64,000 bases of DNA from Zingiber officinale (GCF_018446385.1 NC_055992.1:18074877-18138876), one strand, 5' to 3'. Counted from the stretch's first letter, positions 46,800-59,559 are shown. Numbers and translations are program-made. Notes: a model not told the origin generated them from the sequence alone.

Positions 46800-47356
46800 T
46801 GTTAGTGGCGGTGCAATCAACCTTTAGAGTTTTAATATTTGTTTGATAATACTTTTAATAGAGTCTAGTCAAGGTTGACCTAATCAAGTGAGAAGTCTAA
46901 TCATGTTAAGGTTAACCAAATGACTAAAAAAGGGATAGTCTACTTAGGTCAAGGTTGACGAGAGCACTAGCAAAGGAAAAGTCCAAGTAGCTAGGTCAAA
47001 GGTGAGTGGATGCTTGGCAAGAGAAAAGTCCTAAGGGAGTGAACCTTAGATAGTAAGAAGCCTTGAAGGAGTAAACTCTAAGAAAGAGGAAAAACATAGG
47101 AAGTGAATCTTAGGTAGTGAGAAGTCTTGGAGGAGTGAACTGTAAGTAAAGCAACAATCCTAAGGGTGTGAACCCTAGGTAGTGAAAAGTCTTAAAGAAT
47201 TGAACTCCAAGCAAAGGGAAAACTTTAGAGGAGTGAACCCTAGTGGTCGACCGGAGCACGTATTTGGTAAATTGAAGTATACTGTTTTACTTTAGTATTT
47301 CTATCTATTATCTAACTTGGTGTTGCAAGAAAGTCTTAGTGGATCAGGTCAATCAG
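46800..47356 (+). repeat. LTR fragment, plus orientation, head to head with the previous one
   Basis: It starts TGTTAGTGGCGGTGCAATCAACC like other local LTRs and runs through repeated AAGTCCTA...GTGAACC(T/C)TAGGTAGTGAGAAG blocks (47,020-47,250). It is cut at 47,357 by the Ty3-gypsy insertion; its other half must lie beyond the window. Confidence 0.55.
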
Positions 47357-49710
47357 TGTAACGCCCGAAAAGTTCTCGAAACTGCATTATAAATATTCTA
47401 GGATTTTTCTGGGATTTTTAGATATTTTTCCGAAATTTTCCGAGTAGCGGAAGCAGCAAAAATAATTAGAACCGCAAAATAGCTTAGGCGGGAATCGAAC
47501 CCGGAACCCCTCGGATCCGATAACTTTTAGTTAGCCTTAGTAACCGGTGAACCCAGCAGGGTCGTACTGAAAGAAAGAGGAATCAATTATATTTATATTA
47601 GAGTTGGGTTCAATTATCCACTTAATATAAATAGAAGAGTTAGGTTGGGTTTGGTTTATTTTAGAATTTGGTTCGGCAAACTCCTCCCCTCCAAACCCTC
47701 ACGCCGAACACCCTTCTTCTCTCCTTCTCTCGGCGCCAACCACAAGGAAGACCTAGGGTTCTCTCCCTAGGGCCCCAAGGACATCTTCCGGCGATAACTC
47801 CGGCACGAGGACACTCTCCTTCGCGAGGGGAACGCTTAGACGCGAGAAGATCGTCGAGAAGTCGTCTCCACCGGAATTCTAGCGAATAGAATTGTAAGGA
47901 AATTAGCGTACGAGGTAAGAAACCCCTCACCTGCAGTATAAGTAGCTCCGTTTGGGTTTTCTACGCATTAGTTTAGCTATATGCAGATTTTTATCGACGC
48001 ATAGCGTGAAATTGACCCTCCTCGCAGGTTTAGGGATTTAGTGAGCACTTCTAGATGGGCCGGACACGTAATCCCTCTTCAGTGGGGGTTTCTAGACGTT
48101 GTCGGGTGTCTAGAAGTGGTCTCCCTAATAGAGAGGAGAGTTGGGGCACACCATGTGTTCGATAAAATAGCTAGTTAAGTAAAAATTCAAACTAGGCATT
48201 TTAACAGCTCAGTTGAATGCATTAGAAGCATCTAAATCAGTAAATCAGTTTATTCTAGCTTATATGGGACTACGGTCCAATGGGTGGGCTCCCACAGTCG
48301 CCTATGGGTTCAGACAACCTAGCTCTAGGTCCAGATAACCTAGAAACAGCAATTTAGAACAGTTTAGCTATATTCAGTATTTTACCTTTCAGTTGGCACT
48401 GTACCGGATTAGATCCCACAGTCGCCCCTAGGTTCAGATAACCTAGTAAACCCTACCAAATTCGGGACTTGCAAACCCGGGTTTGGTTAGGGATACGCGC
48501 ACAGTAAGTACAGTTGCCGGACCCAACAGCGCATGATTATTATTTTGATCTACTATGCTATTAGTTTTCAAAACTCATAAAATCAGTTATGTTAATTGAG
48601 TTTGATTTCAGCTTCAGGTTAGCTTCAGTTAGCTTAGTTCTCTATTATTGTTCTATGTGATTAGCCTGCTATGCCATGCTTCAGCTTACATGTTCAGTTA
48701 TTTCAGTTTATGCTTGCAACCAGAGTATGCCCTGCCAGTACATTATTTCAAATAGCATTCTTTAAAAGCATGTTTGCATCGTTGCATGTTTTAGTGAGGT
48801 AGTTGGTTTCTTACTAAGCTTTAAGCTTACAGATTCTACTTTCCTTATACTGCAGATAAAGGTAAAGGGAAAATGGACTAGCAGAGGAAGCTGGAGTTCA
48901 ATGCAAAGATGGTGTGTGTGGCAGGAACTGGAATAAAAGATCCTCAGGGGTTTTAGCAAGCCTAAATAGTTGAATTCTTAGTATTTCTTCTTTCATGCAT
49001 TTTTAGACCTTAGAATGTTTAAACCATGGGAGATTTATTTAGTTTGTTAGTAATTATGTTAGAATGCTGGTTAATAGTTGCTAGAATATATTCCAATTGA
49101 TTTTAGAATTATTGTGTGAGGTTTTGGCACGCCAGAGTGCTGAAATCAGAGTTTCAGGGTGAAATCAAAACCCAGATCGGTCTACAGACCGATCGTGTCG
49201 GTTGTGCCATTGGATCGGTCAGCTGACCGATCCATGCGCGAATAGAGAGTTTATGGATCGGTCAGCCGACCGATCCATGTGCGAACAGAGAGCACCGGCC
49301 ACCGATCGATCGCTGAGTTAATCGATCGCCCACCGACCGATCGGTGCTCGGATCGGTCGGTGCAGACCGATCCCACATCCGAAGCGAGATAGCTTGTGGA
49401 TCGGCCACCGACCGATCCGAGTTTTCTCCGCGGCAAGATTGTCGATCGATCACTGGATCGATCCGACAGCCCAATCGATTCATGGATCAATTGAAATGCC
49501 TGATTACAGCTAGCAGGACATCCGAGAGGCATAAATTACCTTCCCTAGCATGTGTACAACTCCTAGGTACACCTAGAATATTAAGTTATGATTTTACAGT
49601 AATCAGTTTAGTAAAGTTTTAATCAATCCAGATTTTCGCAATAGTAATTTAGCACAACATTACGTAACGATCGGCCTCGCAGCCTAGTCAGTAGGAGGCG
49701 GGTCGTTACA
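47357..49710 (+). repeat. 5' LTR of the 47,357 element
   Basis: 2,354 bp, TGTAACGCCCGAAAA to GGGTCGTTACA. It contains a TATATTTATATTAG-like region (47,590), an untranslated leader with GC-rich CCCTAGGGCCCC (47,768) and a hairpin-rich block (49,160-49,500). It is nearly identical to 54,538-55,072 and 63,658-64,000 where they overlap, so the insertion is fairly young. Confidence 0.93.
49160..49500 (+). repeat. Cluster of GGATCGGTC / GACCGATCC hairpin words
   Basis: Around nine occurrences of GATCGGTC, GACCGATC, GATCGATC and close variants. Pairs such as GGATCGGTCAGCCGACCGATCC (positions 49,256-49,277, and a sister at 49,214) form near-perfect hairpins with 3-4 nt loops. They lie about 200-550 bp before the LTR end. 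Confidence 0.88.
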
Positions 49711-49726
49711 GAGTGGTTTCAGAGCA
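49711..49726 (+). other. Primer-binding site
   Basis: GAGTGGTTTCAGAGCAG follows the LTR; TGGTTTCAGAGC is a known variant of the initiator tRNA-Met complement in this clade. Confidence 0.75.
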
Positions 49727-49940
49727 GTGTTCCATACTTCCTACACACACATCAGCATTGAACCTGCAGCTTCCAAGTAAGAATACCTCTACTTTATTTA
49801 TGTTTCTTGCTTTCTTGTTATAGCTCATGTTTATAGATAACTGATGCAGGTTAGTATGTGATAGTATATAACATGATAGCAATAGTTATATGATTATGAT
49901 TGTATTAGTTATGCATGCCCTGTCCTCTATGTCTTTAGAA

Positions 49941-52900
49941 ATGGCACGAGGACGCCCAGCTAGAAGGGCACCAGCTACTGAGCCCCAGCATGAGGCAGGC
50001 AGTTCAGTGCCTCCCCCAGACCTTACAGTACTAGTGGCTCAGTTACAGCAGCGGCTAGCTGAACAGCAGCAGGAAATAGCCACCTTAAAGGCTAGTCAGC
50101 AGAACACTCCCACTGTCACCCCGGAGCCTAACTTAGCGACACCAGTGGTCTTAGAGGTTCCACCAGTCCAGCCTACGGCACCAGTAGCCCCAGCAGCAGG
50201 AACGTAGAGAGAAGCCTATCTGATCCAGTGGCAGAGAGTTAAGCCAGAGAACTTCTCAGGCAGCAGTGAACCATGGGATGCTCAGGCATGGTTCAAAACA
50301 CTAGAGAGTACGATGGAGATTCTAGACTGGCCAGAACATGAGAAGGTGAAGTGCGCCTCCTTCTGTCTGACAGGAGATGCACGCATGTGGTGGGAGAGAA
50401 TCAGAGTGAAGCGCCCAGTGAACCAGATGACATGGGCTAACTTCGAGAAGGAATTCTTTGAGGAGTTCTTTCACATGCGGGTCACCAACCGCCACTACGA
50501 CAAGTTCACTGAGTTTCATCAGGGCAACCTATCAGTTGAGGAAGCCGTGAAGAAATTCAATAGATTGGCTCGTCTATGCCCTGAATTAGTCAGCACAGAA
50601 AGGGAACGAATCCGGGTGATGCTCAAGATGCTGAGGCCGGAAATAGCAATGAATGTGGCTGGTGGCGTTCATAGGCCACAAACCACAAAAGAATTAGTGA
50701 GCAGTGCTCTAATCACTGAGCATTACCAGAATAGCATCAAGCAGCAGAAGCAAGTCCTCTCAGAAGCTAAAGGTCAAGGAGGCTCAGGCACTCAGAAACA
50801 GCAGGGCCACAGTTCCCATGGCTCTGACTGGAAAGGGAACTCTAGCAACAAGCGCAAACCAGGGAGTTACCCAAAAGGAGGACCAGCTAGCAAGCAGCCC
50901 AGTTATCCAAAGTGTGCTACTTGTGGGAAATTCCATCCTGGAATTTGTCGTAAGGGCACACGAGGATGCTTTGAATGCGGACAGGAAGGGCATATGGCCA
51001 AGCAGTGTCCACACAAGACCAGTCTTCCTCAGCCACAGCCGATTCAGTATGGAGGTCAGCCAGCTCAGTTACATCAGATGCAAGCCGCTTTAGAAGGTCC
51101 ACATATCAGCCAGGGAAGATTAGAAGCCCCTCCAGCTATGATGAATGCAAGGATCTACTCACTCACCAGAGAGGACGCAGCAAATGCCTCGACAGTTGTT
51201 ACAGGTCAGATTAGTATTTTACAGCAAAGTACAACTGTCTTATTCGATACTGGGGCAACCCATTCATACATATCCAGGACATTTGCTGAGAACTTAGCAG
51301 TACCTCCAGAGGTACTCAGTAGTCAGTTTTTGACGACGTTACCTTCAGGAGAAATTATGGCATCTACGCACTGGCTCCGAGCAGTGCCAGTCATTATAGC
51401 AGACAGAGAACTCTTTAGTGATCTGATAGTGCTAAATATGACTGACTACAATGTTATCTTTGGGATGGACTTCCTGATCAGATACGGTGCTTCCATAGAG
51501 TGCCGTAAACAGAAAGTCATCTTCCAACCTGAAGCAGAAGTGCAGTTTGAGTACATAGGAGAACCCAAGAGAAAGGCCAAGAAGTTTCTCTCAGCTATGA
51601 AGGCACAGAGGTTGATGGATTCAGGGTGTATGGTTAGTACCAGTCAGGACAAGGACCGACAGCTAGCAGAGGTCCGAGTCATATGTGACTACCCAGCAGT
51701 CTTCCCTGAAGAGTTACCAGGCCTAGCACCAGACAGGGAGATTGAATTTGAGATAGAGCTCATTCCCTGTACCAATCCTATCTCCAAAGTGCCTTATCGC
51801 ATGGCTCCAGCAGAACTGAAAGAACTTCATGAGCAATTACAGGAGCTGCTCAACAAAGGCTTCATACGCCCTAGTCACTCACCATGGGGAGCGCCTGTAT
51901 TGTTCGTGAAGAAGAAGGACGGGAGCATGTGCCTGTGTATAGATTACCGGTTACTGAACCAAGTTACGATCAAGAACAGGTATCCTCTTCCCAGAATAGA
52001 TGACCTGTTTGATCAGCTAAAGGGAGCAGCAGTGTTCTCTAAGATAGACCTCAGATCAGGTTATCATCAGGTGAAGGTTAAAGAAGGGGATATACCCAAG
52101 ACAACATTCAGGACTAGATACGGACATTACGAGTTCGTAGTCATGCCCTTTGGCGTGACAAATGCTCCAGCTACTTTCATGGACCTTATGAACAGGGTAT
52201 TCAGGAAATATTTAGATAAGTTTGTCATCGTGTTCATCGATGATATTCTTATCTATTCAGGAACTCAGGAAGAACACGCAGAGCACCTGAGAACAGTATT
52301 GCAAACCCTTCAGCAGAACTAGTTATATGCCAAGTTCACAAAATGTGAATTTTGGTTAGATCAGGTGTCCTTCCTGAGTCACATCATCTCAAAGGATGGT
52401 ATCATGGTAGACCCTAGTAAGATAGAAGCTGTGAGCAACTGGAAAAGACCCAAGAACGCCAGTGAGATCAGAAGCTTTCTGGGATTAGCATGCTACTACA
52501 GGAAATTCGTAGAGGACTTCTCCAGGATAGCCTCCCCACTGACAGCTCTTACCAGAAAGAATAGGAGGACAGAGGACTGTGAGAACAGTTTCAGCGAGCT
52601 GAAAAGGAGATTGACCAGTGCACCTATTCTGACTCTACCAGAGAACACAGATAGCTTTGACATATATAGTGATGCCTCGAAGTTGGGACTAGGAGCAGTG
52701 CTGATGCAAGATGGCAAGGTGATCGCCTATGCCTCCAGACAACTTAAGGATTATGAGAAGAACTATCCTACTCATGACCTTGAGCTTGCAGCAGTGGTGT
52801 TCGCTCTCAAGATTTGGAGACATTACTTGTATGGAGATCAGTGCAGAGTGTATACAGATCATCAGAGTCTGAAGTACTTCTTCACTCAGAAGGATCTGAA

Positions 52901-54542
52901 TATGCGACAGCGCAGATGGCTAGAACTGGTCAAAGACTACGATATAGACATCCTCTACCACCCAGGAAAAGCGAGGGTAGCAGATGCACTTAGCAGAAAG
53001 TCCAGTGCTACCTTATTATCTCTAGCAGCCATGTCACCACCCCTACAGAAAGAGATCACAGGTTTCGGTCTCGAACTCATAGTCGGACAACTCTCTACTA
53101 TGACATTAGAGTCTACCTTGCTTGGTGACATCCAGACAGCTCAGGAGTAGGATCCTGAAATTCAGAGGATCAAGCAAGGCTTAGCAGAATCAGAAGGTGG
53201 AGAGTTCAGAATATCAAATAGCGGGGTGTTGTATTTTGGTGACAGGCTATGTGTTCCAGATCACGAGGAACTCAAAAAGAAGGTTTTAGATGAGGCTCAC
53301 AAGACTCCCTATGCGATGCATCCTGGCTCCACCAAAATGTACCAGGACATGAAGAAACGTTTTTGGTGGCCTGGGATGAAGAGAGACATCGCTCGATATG
53401 TCAGCACCTGCCTAACCTGTCAGAGGGTTAAGGCAGAACATCAGAGACCAGGGGGAGTTTTGCAGCCCATACAGATACCAGAATGGAAGTGGGAAGACAT
53501 TTCTATGGATTTTATAGTGGGATTACCCAGAACCACGAATGGTTTTGATACCATCTGGGTAATAGTCGACAGATTGACTAAATCAGCCCACTTCTTAGCT
53601 ATCAGGATATCCTACTCCATGGAACAGCTAGCTCAGTTGTATCTCAAGGAGATCGTTAGATTACATGGAGTCCCACGAACCATTATTTCAGACAGAGACA
53701 GTAGGTTCACATCACACTTCTGGGAGTGTGTACAGTCAGCTTTGGGCACGAAGTTAAAGTTTAGCACAACCTTCCATCCGCAGATAGATGGACAGACGGA
53801 GCGAGTCGGTACTCGAGGATATGCTCAGAGCATGTGCCCTAGATTTCAAGGAAGTTGGTGCAAATATCCGAGCCTAGCGAATTTGCATACAACTACCAGG
53901 CTACTATCGGGATGGCACCTTATGAGGCTCTCTATGGGTGGAGGTGTAGATCTCAATCTCTGGTATGAGAGTGGTGAATGGAAAGAGCTAGAACTTCAGA
54001 CAGATCTAGTGGCAGATACCACAGCCGCTACAAAAGATCCGCCAGAGGATAGAGACACCTCAGAGCCGTCAGAAAAGCTGATATTCTGGGCAGACCTTTA
54101 GAGTTTTCATTGGGGATTCAGTGTTCCTCGAGTAGCTCCCATGAAGGAGTAATGCGTTTTGGGAAGAAGGGCAAGCTAAGTCCCAGATATGTGGGACCAT
54201 ACCTTATCAGCAGAAGAGTGGGCAAGGTAGCATATGAGCTAGAGCTACCCCAGGAAATGTCACCGTCCACAACGTATTTCATGTCTCTATGCTGAAGAAG
54301 CATACCCCGGATGCCACCCAGGTGATTGAGCCCCAGACAGATCCGTGAAGACCTCGGCTATGACAATCGGCCTATTCGGATAATAGATCGAGCGGTTAAG
54401 AAATTGCGGAACAAGGAAGTACCATTAGTCAAAGTCATTTGGCACACTCACAGAAGAGGCAACTTGGGAGACGGAAGCTAGTATTATCCAGAATTATTCT
54501 AAGTTCAAGGACGAACTTTTTATAAGGTATGGGGGATTGTAA
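49941..54542 (+). pseudogene. gag-pol polyprotein of the Tekay-like element, nearly intact frame with stops
   Basis: One frame runs from the ATG at 49,941 to about 53,815 with three TAG stops (50,205; 52,320; 53,148). Domains in order: coiled-coil Gag start, capsid ([23 protein letters not shown]), CCHC knuckle [14 protein letters not shown] (about 50,965), protease [11 protein letters not shown] (about 51,243), RT with [25 protein letters not shown] and FIDDILIYS (about 52,240), RNase [18 protein letters not shown] to [15 protein letters not shown] (one residue short), integrase zinc finger HPGSTKMYQDMKK...CLTCQ, core DFIVGLP...ISDRDSRFTSHFW. Frameshifts near 53,815 and 54,100 separate the C-terminal part (FGKKGKLSPRYVGPYLI, then LRNKEVPLVKVIW and EATWE). 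The final stop overlaps the start of the 3' LTR. Confidence 0.93.
54527..54537 (+). other. Polypurine tract
   Basis: GTATGGGGGAT precedes the 3' LTR start; the G run is the likely plus-strand primer. Confidence 0.75.
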
Positions 54543-55072
54543 CGCCCGAAAAATTCTCAAAACTGCATTATAAATATTCTAGGATTTTTCTGGGATTTTT
54601 AGATATTTTTCCGGAATTTTTCGAGTAGCAGAAGCAGCAAAAATAATTAGAACCGCAAAATAGCTTAGGCGGGAATCGAACCCGGAACCCCTCGGATCCG
54701 ATAACTTTTAGTTAGCCTTAGTAACCGGTGAACCCAGCAGGGCCGTGCTGAAAGAAAGAGGAATCAATTATATTTATATTAGAGTTGGGTTCAATTATCC
54801 ACTTAATATAAATAGAAGAGTTAGGTTGGGTTTGGTTTATTTTAGAATTTGGTTCGGCAAACTCCTCCCCTCCAAACCCTCACGCCGAACACCCTTCTTC
54901 TCTCCTTCTCTCAGTGCCAACCACAAGGAAGACCTAGGGTTCTCTCCCTAGGGCCCCAAGGACATCTTCCGGCGATAACTCCGGCACGAGGACACTCTCC
55001 TTCGCGAGGGGAACGCTTAGACGCGAGAAGATCGTCGAGAAGTCGTCTCCACCGGAATTCTAGCGAATAGAA
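54538..55072 (+). repeat. 3' LTR of the 47,357 element, first part
   Basis: Almost identical to 47,357-47,890. It is interrupted right after GCGAATAGAA, inside the leader, by the element at 55,073. Confidence 0.93.
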
Positions 55073-56321
55073 TGTTGGTGCGGGAAGCATCCGACGATCG
55101 AACCTAAGTTTTGATAATGGCAAAGGATTCAAAGTTAAGGTGCTTTGTTATCTGACAGCTTTTGCTGAGTATTTCAGGAAAGACCTAACTGCGGTTAGGC
55201 AAGGTAAAACCCTAGGGGGTGGTAACCCTAGGTCATAGGGGGTGGTAACCCTATGCGGAAAGTCTTGGCAGGTCGATGGCTTCAGGTAAAAGTCCTAGGG
55301 GGTGGTAACCCTAGGTGGAAAGTCCTGGTGTCGCGAACCAGGTGAAAGTCTGAACTGGCCGGTGAAGCGGATGTTCAGCAGAAAGTCCAGAAGCATCGAG
55401 TGCCGAGCAAAAGTCCAGTCGATCTGGAGGATCGTACTGGCGACAGGTAAATCTCCTGAGTGGAGTAGGTGAGGACGCGTTTCCCGTAGAGGGAACAGTA
55501 GGTGTCGGGTCGACCTAGGGTTTCCGGTAGGAAACCTGAAGTCAGACTCAGACAGTCAAGAGACTGTTAAATATTTCAATAGTTATATCATTGTTTTATG
55601 CTAACTTTGTGCTACAGGGTATTTTTGGGATTAACATATCTTGCAGGGACCAAAGTACAAAAAAGACCTCGGATGAACAGTGCCGAGGCGCCTTCATGGA
55701 GCTTGGAGGCGCCTCGGGTGCGAGCCAGGAAAAGGCCAGCGCAGGAGACTGGAGGCGCCTTGAATGGAGTTCAAGGCGCCTTGGACCGGAGGTTGAAGGC
55801 GCCTTGGATAGGCTGAAGGCGCCTTGAACCAGATAGAGTTCGACCAGGTCAGTGCTGATCCACGCGGGTGACTCGGCTCGTTCAAGGCGCCTTGGTGAAC
55901 AGTATAAGGCGCCTTGAACCCCCTTTATAAGGGGTCTCGACCAGCAGCTTCAAACATCTTCTCCCAAGTGAACTATCTGTTACAAGCTGCCTACGAGACG
56001 ATCCCGAAGTGTTGCAACGACACCCCGACAACCCGGAGCTTCAGATTTAGTCCTTTGTTGTCGGTATAATCTTTTACTGCTTTGAATTGTAATTAGTTTG
56101 TAATAGTTCTTACGAGCTTATAGTTGTTGCCCACGGAAAGCGATCAAGGATCGCGGGCCTTCGAGTAGGAGTCGATCAAGGCTCCGAACGAAGTAAATCC
56201 TCCTGTCTCTGTGTGCTTGCTTTCTTATTTTCCGCTGCGTTTTAATTACTCGAGTGTTTTCCGAAAAACGAAATAGCCGCGAGCGCTATTCAGCCCCCCT
56301 CTAGCGCGTCTCGATCCAACA
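55073..56321 (+). repeat. 5' LTR of the 55,073 element
   Basis: 1,249 bp. It contains CCTAGGGGGTGGTAACCCTAGG palindromic words three times (55,209-55,320, spacing 30-70 bp), then GAGGCGCC/AAGGCGCCTT words (55,683-55,915), a CTTTATAAGGGG TATA box (55,923) and a conserved transcribed part. Confidence 0.93.
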
Positions 56322-56340
56322 ATTGGTATCAGAGCGGGGT
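56322..56340 (+). other. Primer-binding site
   Basis: ATTGGTATCAGAGCGGGG follows the LTR; TGGTATCAGAGC is complementary to initiator tRNA-Met. Confidence 0.9.
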
Positions 56341-56580
56341 CGTTTTGAATTGGTGCAACCACCTTTCAAAACAAATTTTTCGCAGTCTTTTATTTTCGGA
56401 GTCGAATTAGAATTTAGCCTTATAGCTATATTCTAATTTTTGTTTCCCTCGAATCGACTTTTGCTCGAAGTAGGTGCAACACCACTCGAGTTCGTTTTTA
56501 TTATTCTTTATTCCAGCACTACTAATCCAAGAATTAGTCTTGGAACATATTCTGTTGTTTTCTTTTGTTACATATTATAA

Positions 56581-58241
56581 ATGGCCCAACAAGAGGGTTT
56601 CAGCACTGTACGTCCCCCGCTATTCTCCGGAGAGGATTTTGGCTACTGGAAGGGAAGAATGGAAACGTATCTAAAGATACAATTCGAAACGTGGATGATC
56701 ATAAAGACAGGACTGAAACTGCCAATCGATGACGACGACAAAACTACACCATGGGAGAAGTGGGACGCTTCTCTAATAAAAAAGGTGGAAGCCGACGCCA
56801 AAGCTACCTGCACCCTCCAGTGTGGTCTTACCAAGGAAGAACTCAACAGAGTTGGCCCGTTCTCCTCTGCAAAGGAGCTCTGGGAAAAGCTCATCGAACT
56901 CCATGAAGGCACTGACGACACCAAGGTAAGTAAAAGAGATCTTTTGCTTAATAAATTATATAATCTAAAAATGCAGGAAGGCGAAACGGCGAGTTCTCTT
57001 CACGCGAGAATACAAGACATCCTTAACTCTCTTCATGGAATTGGCCAAAAGATAGAAAATCGGGACGTAATAAGGTATGCCCTAAACTCGTTTCCAAGGA
57101 ATACATTGTGGGGATCAATGGTAGATGCCTACAAAGTTTCCAAGGATTTATCTTCTTTAAAACTAGATGAACTTTTTAGTGAATTTGAACTTCATGAGCA
57201 GACTAATGCACAGCCAACCGAGAAAGGTATTGCGTTGGTTGCAGGTACAAGCCGAACCCGGGAACCGAGACCACGACAGAGAACCGAACCAGCATCAGAA
57301 GCTGAACCAGATTCTGACGATGAAGAAGGTGACATTACAACCGAGCTGGTAAACCTCGTGAAGAAGCTCTACAAGACGAAAGGATTCGACAAAAGAGATC
57401 TAAAGAAGGCAGTAAAATCAAAGGAAGGCCCACAAAATACAAAGATGAAGTTTGAAGTTACATGCTACGGGTGTAACCAAAAAGGGCACATCAAATCCAA
57501 CTGCCCTAACCTGAAGGAGGTCAAAAAGCAAAGAAGGAAAAAGGTCCTTAAGGCAACATGGGACGAATCTTCATCGGAGGACGACGACGACGAGCTCGAA
57601 CAAATGAGTCTACTCGCATTAATGGCCCGGGACCAAGTCGTTGAAAATGGATGGAGAGCGAGTCTGAGGCAGAGTCCGAGCAAAGCCACGGATCCGTATC
57701 CGTTTCCGAAGGACCAGACCCCGCTGTAAGTATCTCCCGGTTGAACATTTTAGTTAGCTATTTATTGCGCAAATTAGCTAAGTCAAACCTGAAAGTTAAG
57801 TCACTTCTAAAGGAAGTAAGTGTCCTTAAAGAAGTGGCTGACACCAAACCCTCACCTGACCAGAGTCAGACTGAATTTCTAACTCAAGTTCAAAAACTTG
57901 AGGAAGAAAATTCAACTCTAAGAAATCAGGTTAAAGATTTAGAAAATACCTTAGAACGGTTTACTTTGGGCTCCAAGAATTTGGACTTGATTCTTGGGAC
58001 ACAAAGAGCCGTCTACAATAGAACTGGGCTGGGATACAAAAGTAAATATAGATCTTATTTATCATTAATAAACAAACAAAGTAGTAAATCAGTCCAAGCA
58101 TGGGTCTCCAAGTCTAACTTGGTCAATCAAGTTGGACTTGGCCAATACTGGGTTCCGAAGGATCAAATATACTACCTCGATAGACTATATCGAGGCCATG
58201 ATCCAGGGGGAGCAAAAAGAAAAACAATCCTAAAAATTTAA
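56581..58241 (+). CDS. Gag of the Sirevirus-like element, one frame change
   Basis: ATG at 56,581. The first frame (to 57,729) holds the UBN2-type capsid region: FSGEDFGYWKGRMETYL, LWEKLIELHEGT, KRDLLLNKLYNLKM, YALNSFPRNTLWGSM, then an acidic linker and a CCHC knuckle CYGCNQKGHIKSNC (57,461-57,502) and ATWDESSSEDDDDE. A second frame (usable from about 57,651, to 58,241) holds the usual C-terminal Gag coiled coil (EEENSTLRNQVKDLENTLER, GSKNLDLILGTQRAVYNRTG) and ends GLGQYWVPKDQ, the motif that normally precedes protease. The two frames overlap at 57,651-57,729; either a small indel or a programmed shift joins them. No other stop breaks either part, unlike the related gag at 14,414. Confidence 0.85.
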
Positions 58242-58430
58242 AATTCTAAATTCAAAATTAAAATTAAAATTCAAAATTCGAAATTGAAATTAAAATTCAA
58301 AATTTAAAATTAAATTCAAAATTCAAAATTAAAATCAAAATTCAAAATTTGAAATTGAAATTAAAATTAATTTCAAAATTTAAAATTAAATTCAAGACTT
58401 GAAATTAAAACTCAAAATAAAGATGGAGGA
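58242..58430 (+). repeat. AAATTCAAAATT low-complexity repeat
   Basis: About 190 bp of AAATTCAAAATT/AAAATTGAAATT words with no coding sense. Confidence 0.85.
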
Positions 58431-58964
58431 TCCAAACTAGCTGGCACCTCCAACTGAACTACCCGACAGGGTAACTGAACCTAATTTACCCGAAATGGGT
58501 AAAACAAGAGTAGATTACCCGGCAGGGTAATTAAGGATAGTTTAAAAAGGGCTGAGTTTAACTTTAACCACAGTACCGGTGAAGTTTTTGGATGATAGTA
58601 CGTTAGGGAAACTTGGGCATCGCATGTCTAGGAAGATATGGCTTCGACCTGGTGCATTTGGCCAAGTGGAACTGACCGAAGCTACCCTTAAATGGATCCT
58701 AACTAGTTTGACCAGGGTTTAGTATTAAGTTTAATGGGTATGACTATTTGGAAAACCTCGAAGGCATGGTTACTTTAATGAGTTCCTTGTGACTCACCAT
58801 AGCCCAGAAGTTTATCCAAAGAATACTTACTTGTTGAACCCAAAGCTAAACCTGAATCTAACACAAAGTTAACCCAAACCTTAAAATTGAATTATAATTC
58901 ATCTCACAACAATTATAGGATTCCCTGATTGAAAATTTAGATCGGGTGAGATGACTAAGAAATT
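58431..58964 (+). other. Inter-repeat spacer
   Basis: About 530 bp with CTACCCG(A/G)CAGGGTAA repeated at 58,459 and 58,515. GKLGHRMSRKIWLRPGAF can be read in one short frame but resembles no family I know. Confidence 0.4.
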
Positions 58965-59545
58965 AAAACTAAAATCTTTTAAAACTTAATTTCAAAATCA
59001 TTTCAAAAATCTTTTAAAACTTAATTTCAAAATCATTTCAAAAATCTTGTAAAACTAATTTCAAAATCATTTCAAAAATCTTTTAAAAACTTAATTTCAA
59101 AATCATTTTAAAATCTTTTAATACTTAATTTCAAAATCATTTCAAAAATCTTTTAAAACTTAAATTCAAAATCATTTCAAAGATCTTTTAAAACTAAATT
59201 CAAAATCATTTCAAAAATCTTGTAACACTAATTTCAAAATCATTTCAAAAATCTTTTAAAACTAATTTCAAAATCATTTCAAAGATCTTTTAAAAACTAA
59301 TTTCAAAATCATTTCAAAAATCTTTAAAAACTAATTTCAAAATCATTTCAAAATTATTTTAAAAACTTAAATTTCAAAATTATCTTAACACTCAATTTCA
59401 AAATTATTTTTTCAAAACTCAATCTCAAAATTATTTATTTCAAAATTATTTTAAACTCAATTTGAAAATTCCTTAAAATTTTTTTTTCAAAATTAATTAA
59501 CTTTAAAATTACTTTTAAAACCTCTTCAAAATTATTTTTAAAAAA
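58965..59545 (+). repeat. Minisatellite, unit 33-36 bp
   Basis: CTTTTAAAACTTAATTTC then AAAATCATTTCAAAAAT repeats about eleven times recognisably (58,973-59,350) and then degrades. Unit length varies because one of the A runs or TTAA differs by 1-3 bases. Confidence 0.92.
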
Positions 59546-59559
59546 AAAAATCGCGTGGA

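Noticed and set aside
47490..47560. tRNA-like stretch GGCGGGAATCGAACCCGGAACCCC in the gypsy LTR (also 54,668)
   Set aside because: It resembles the complement of a T-arm/B-box, but no cloverleaf could be completed around it; it belongs to the LTR in both copies.
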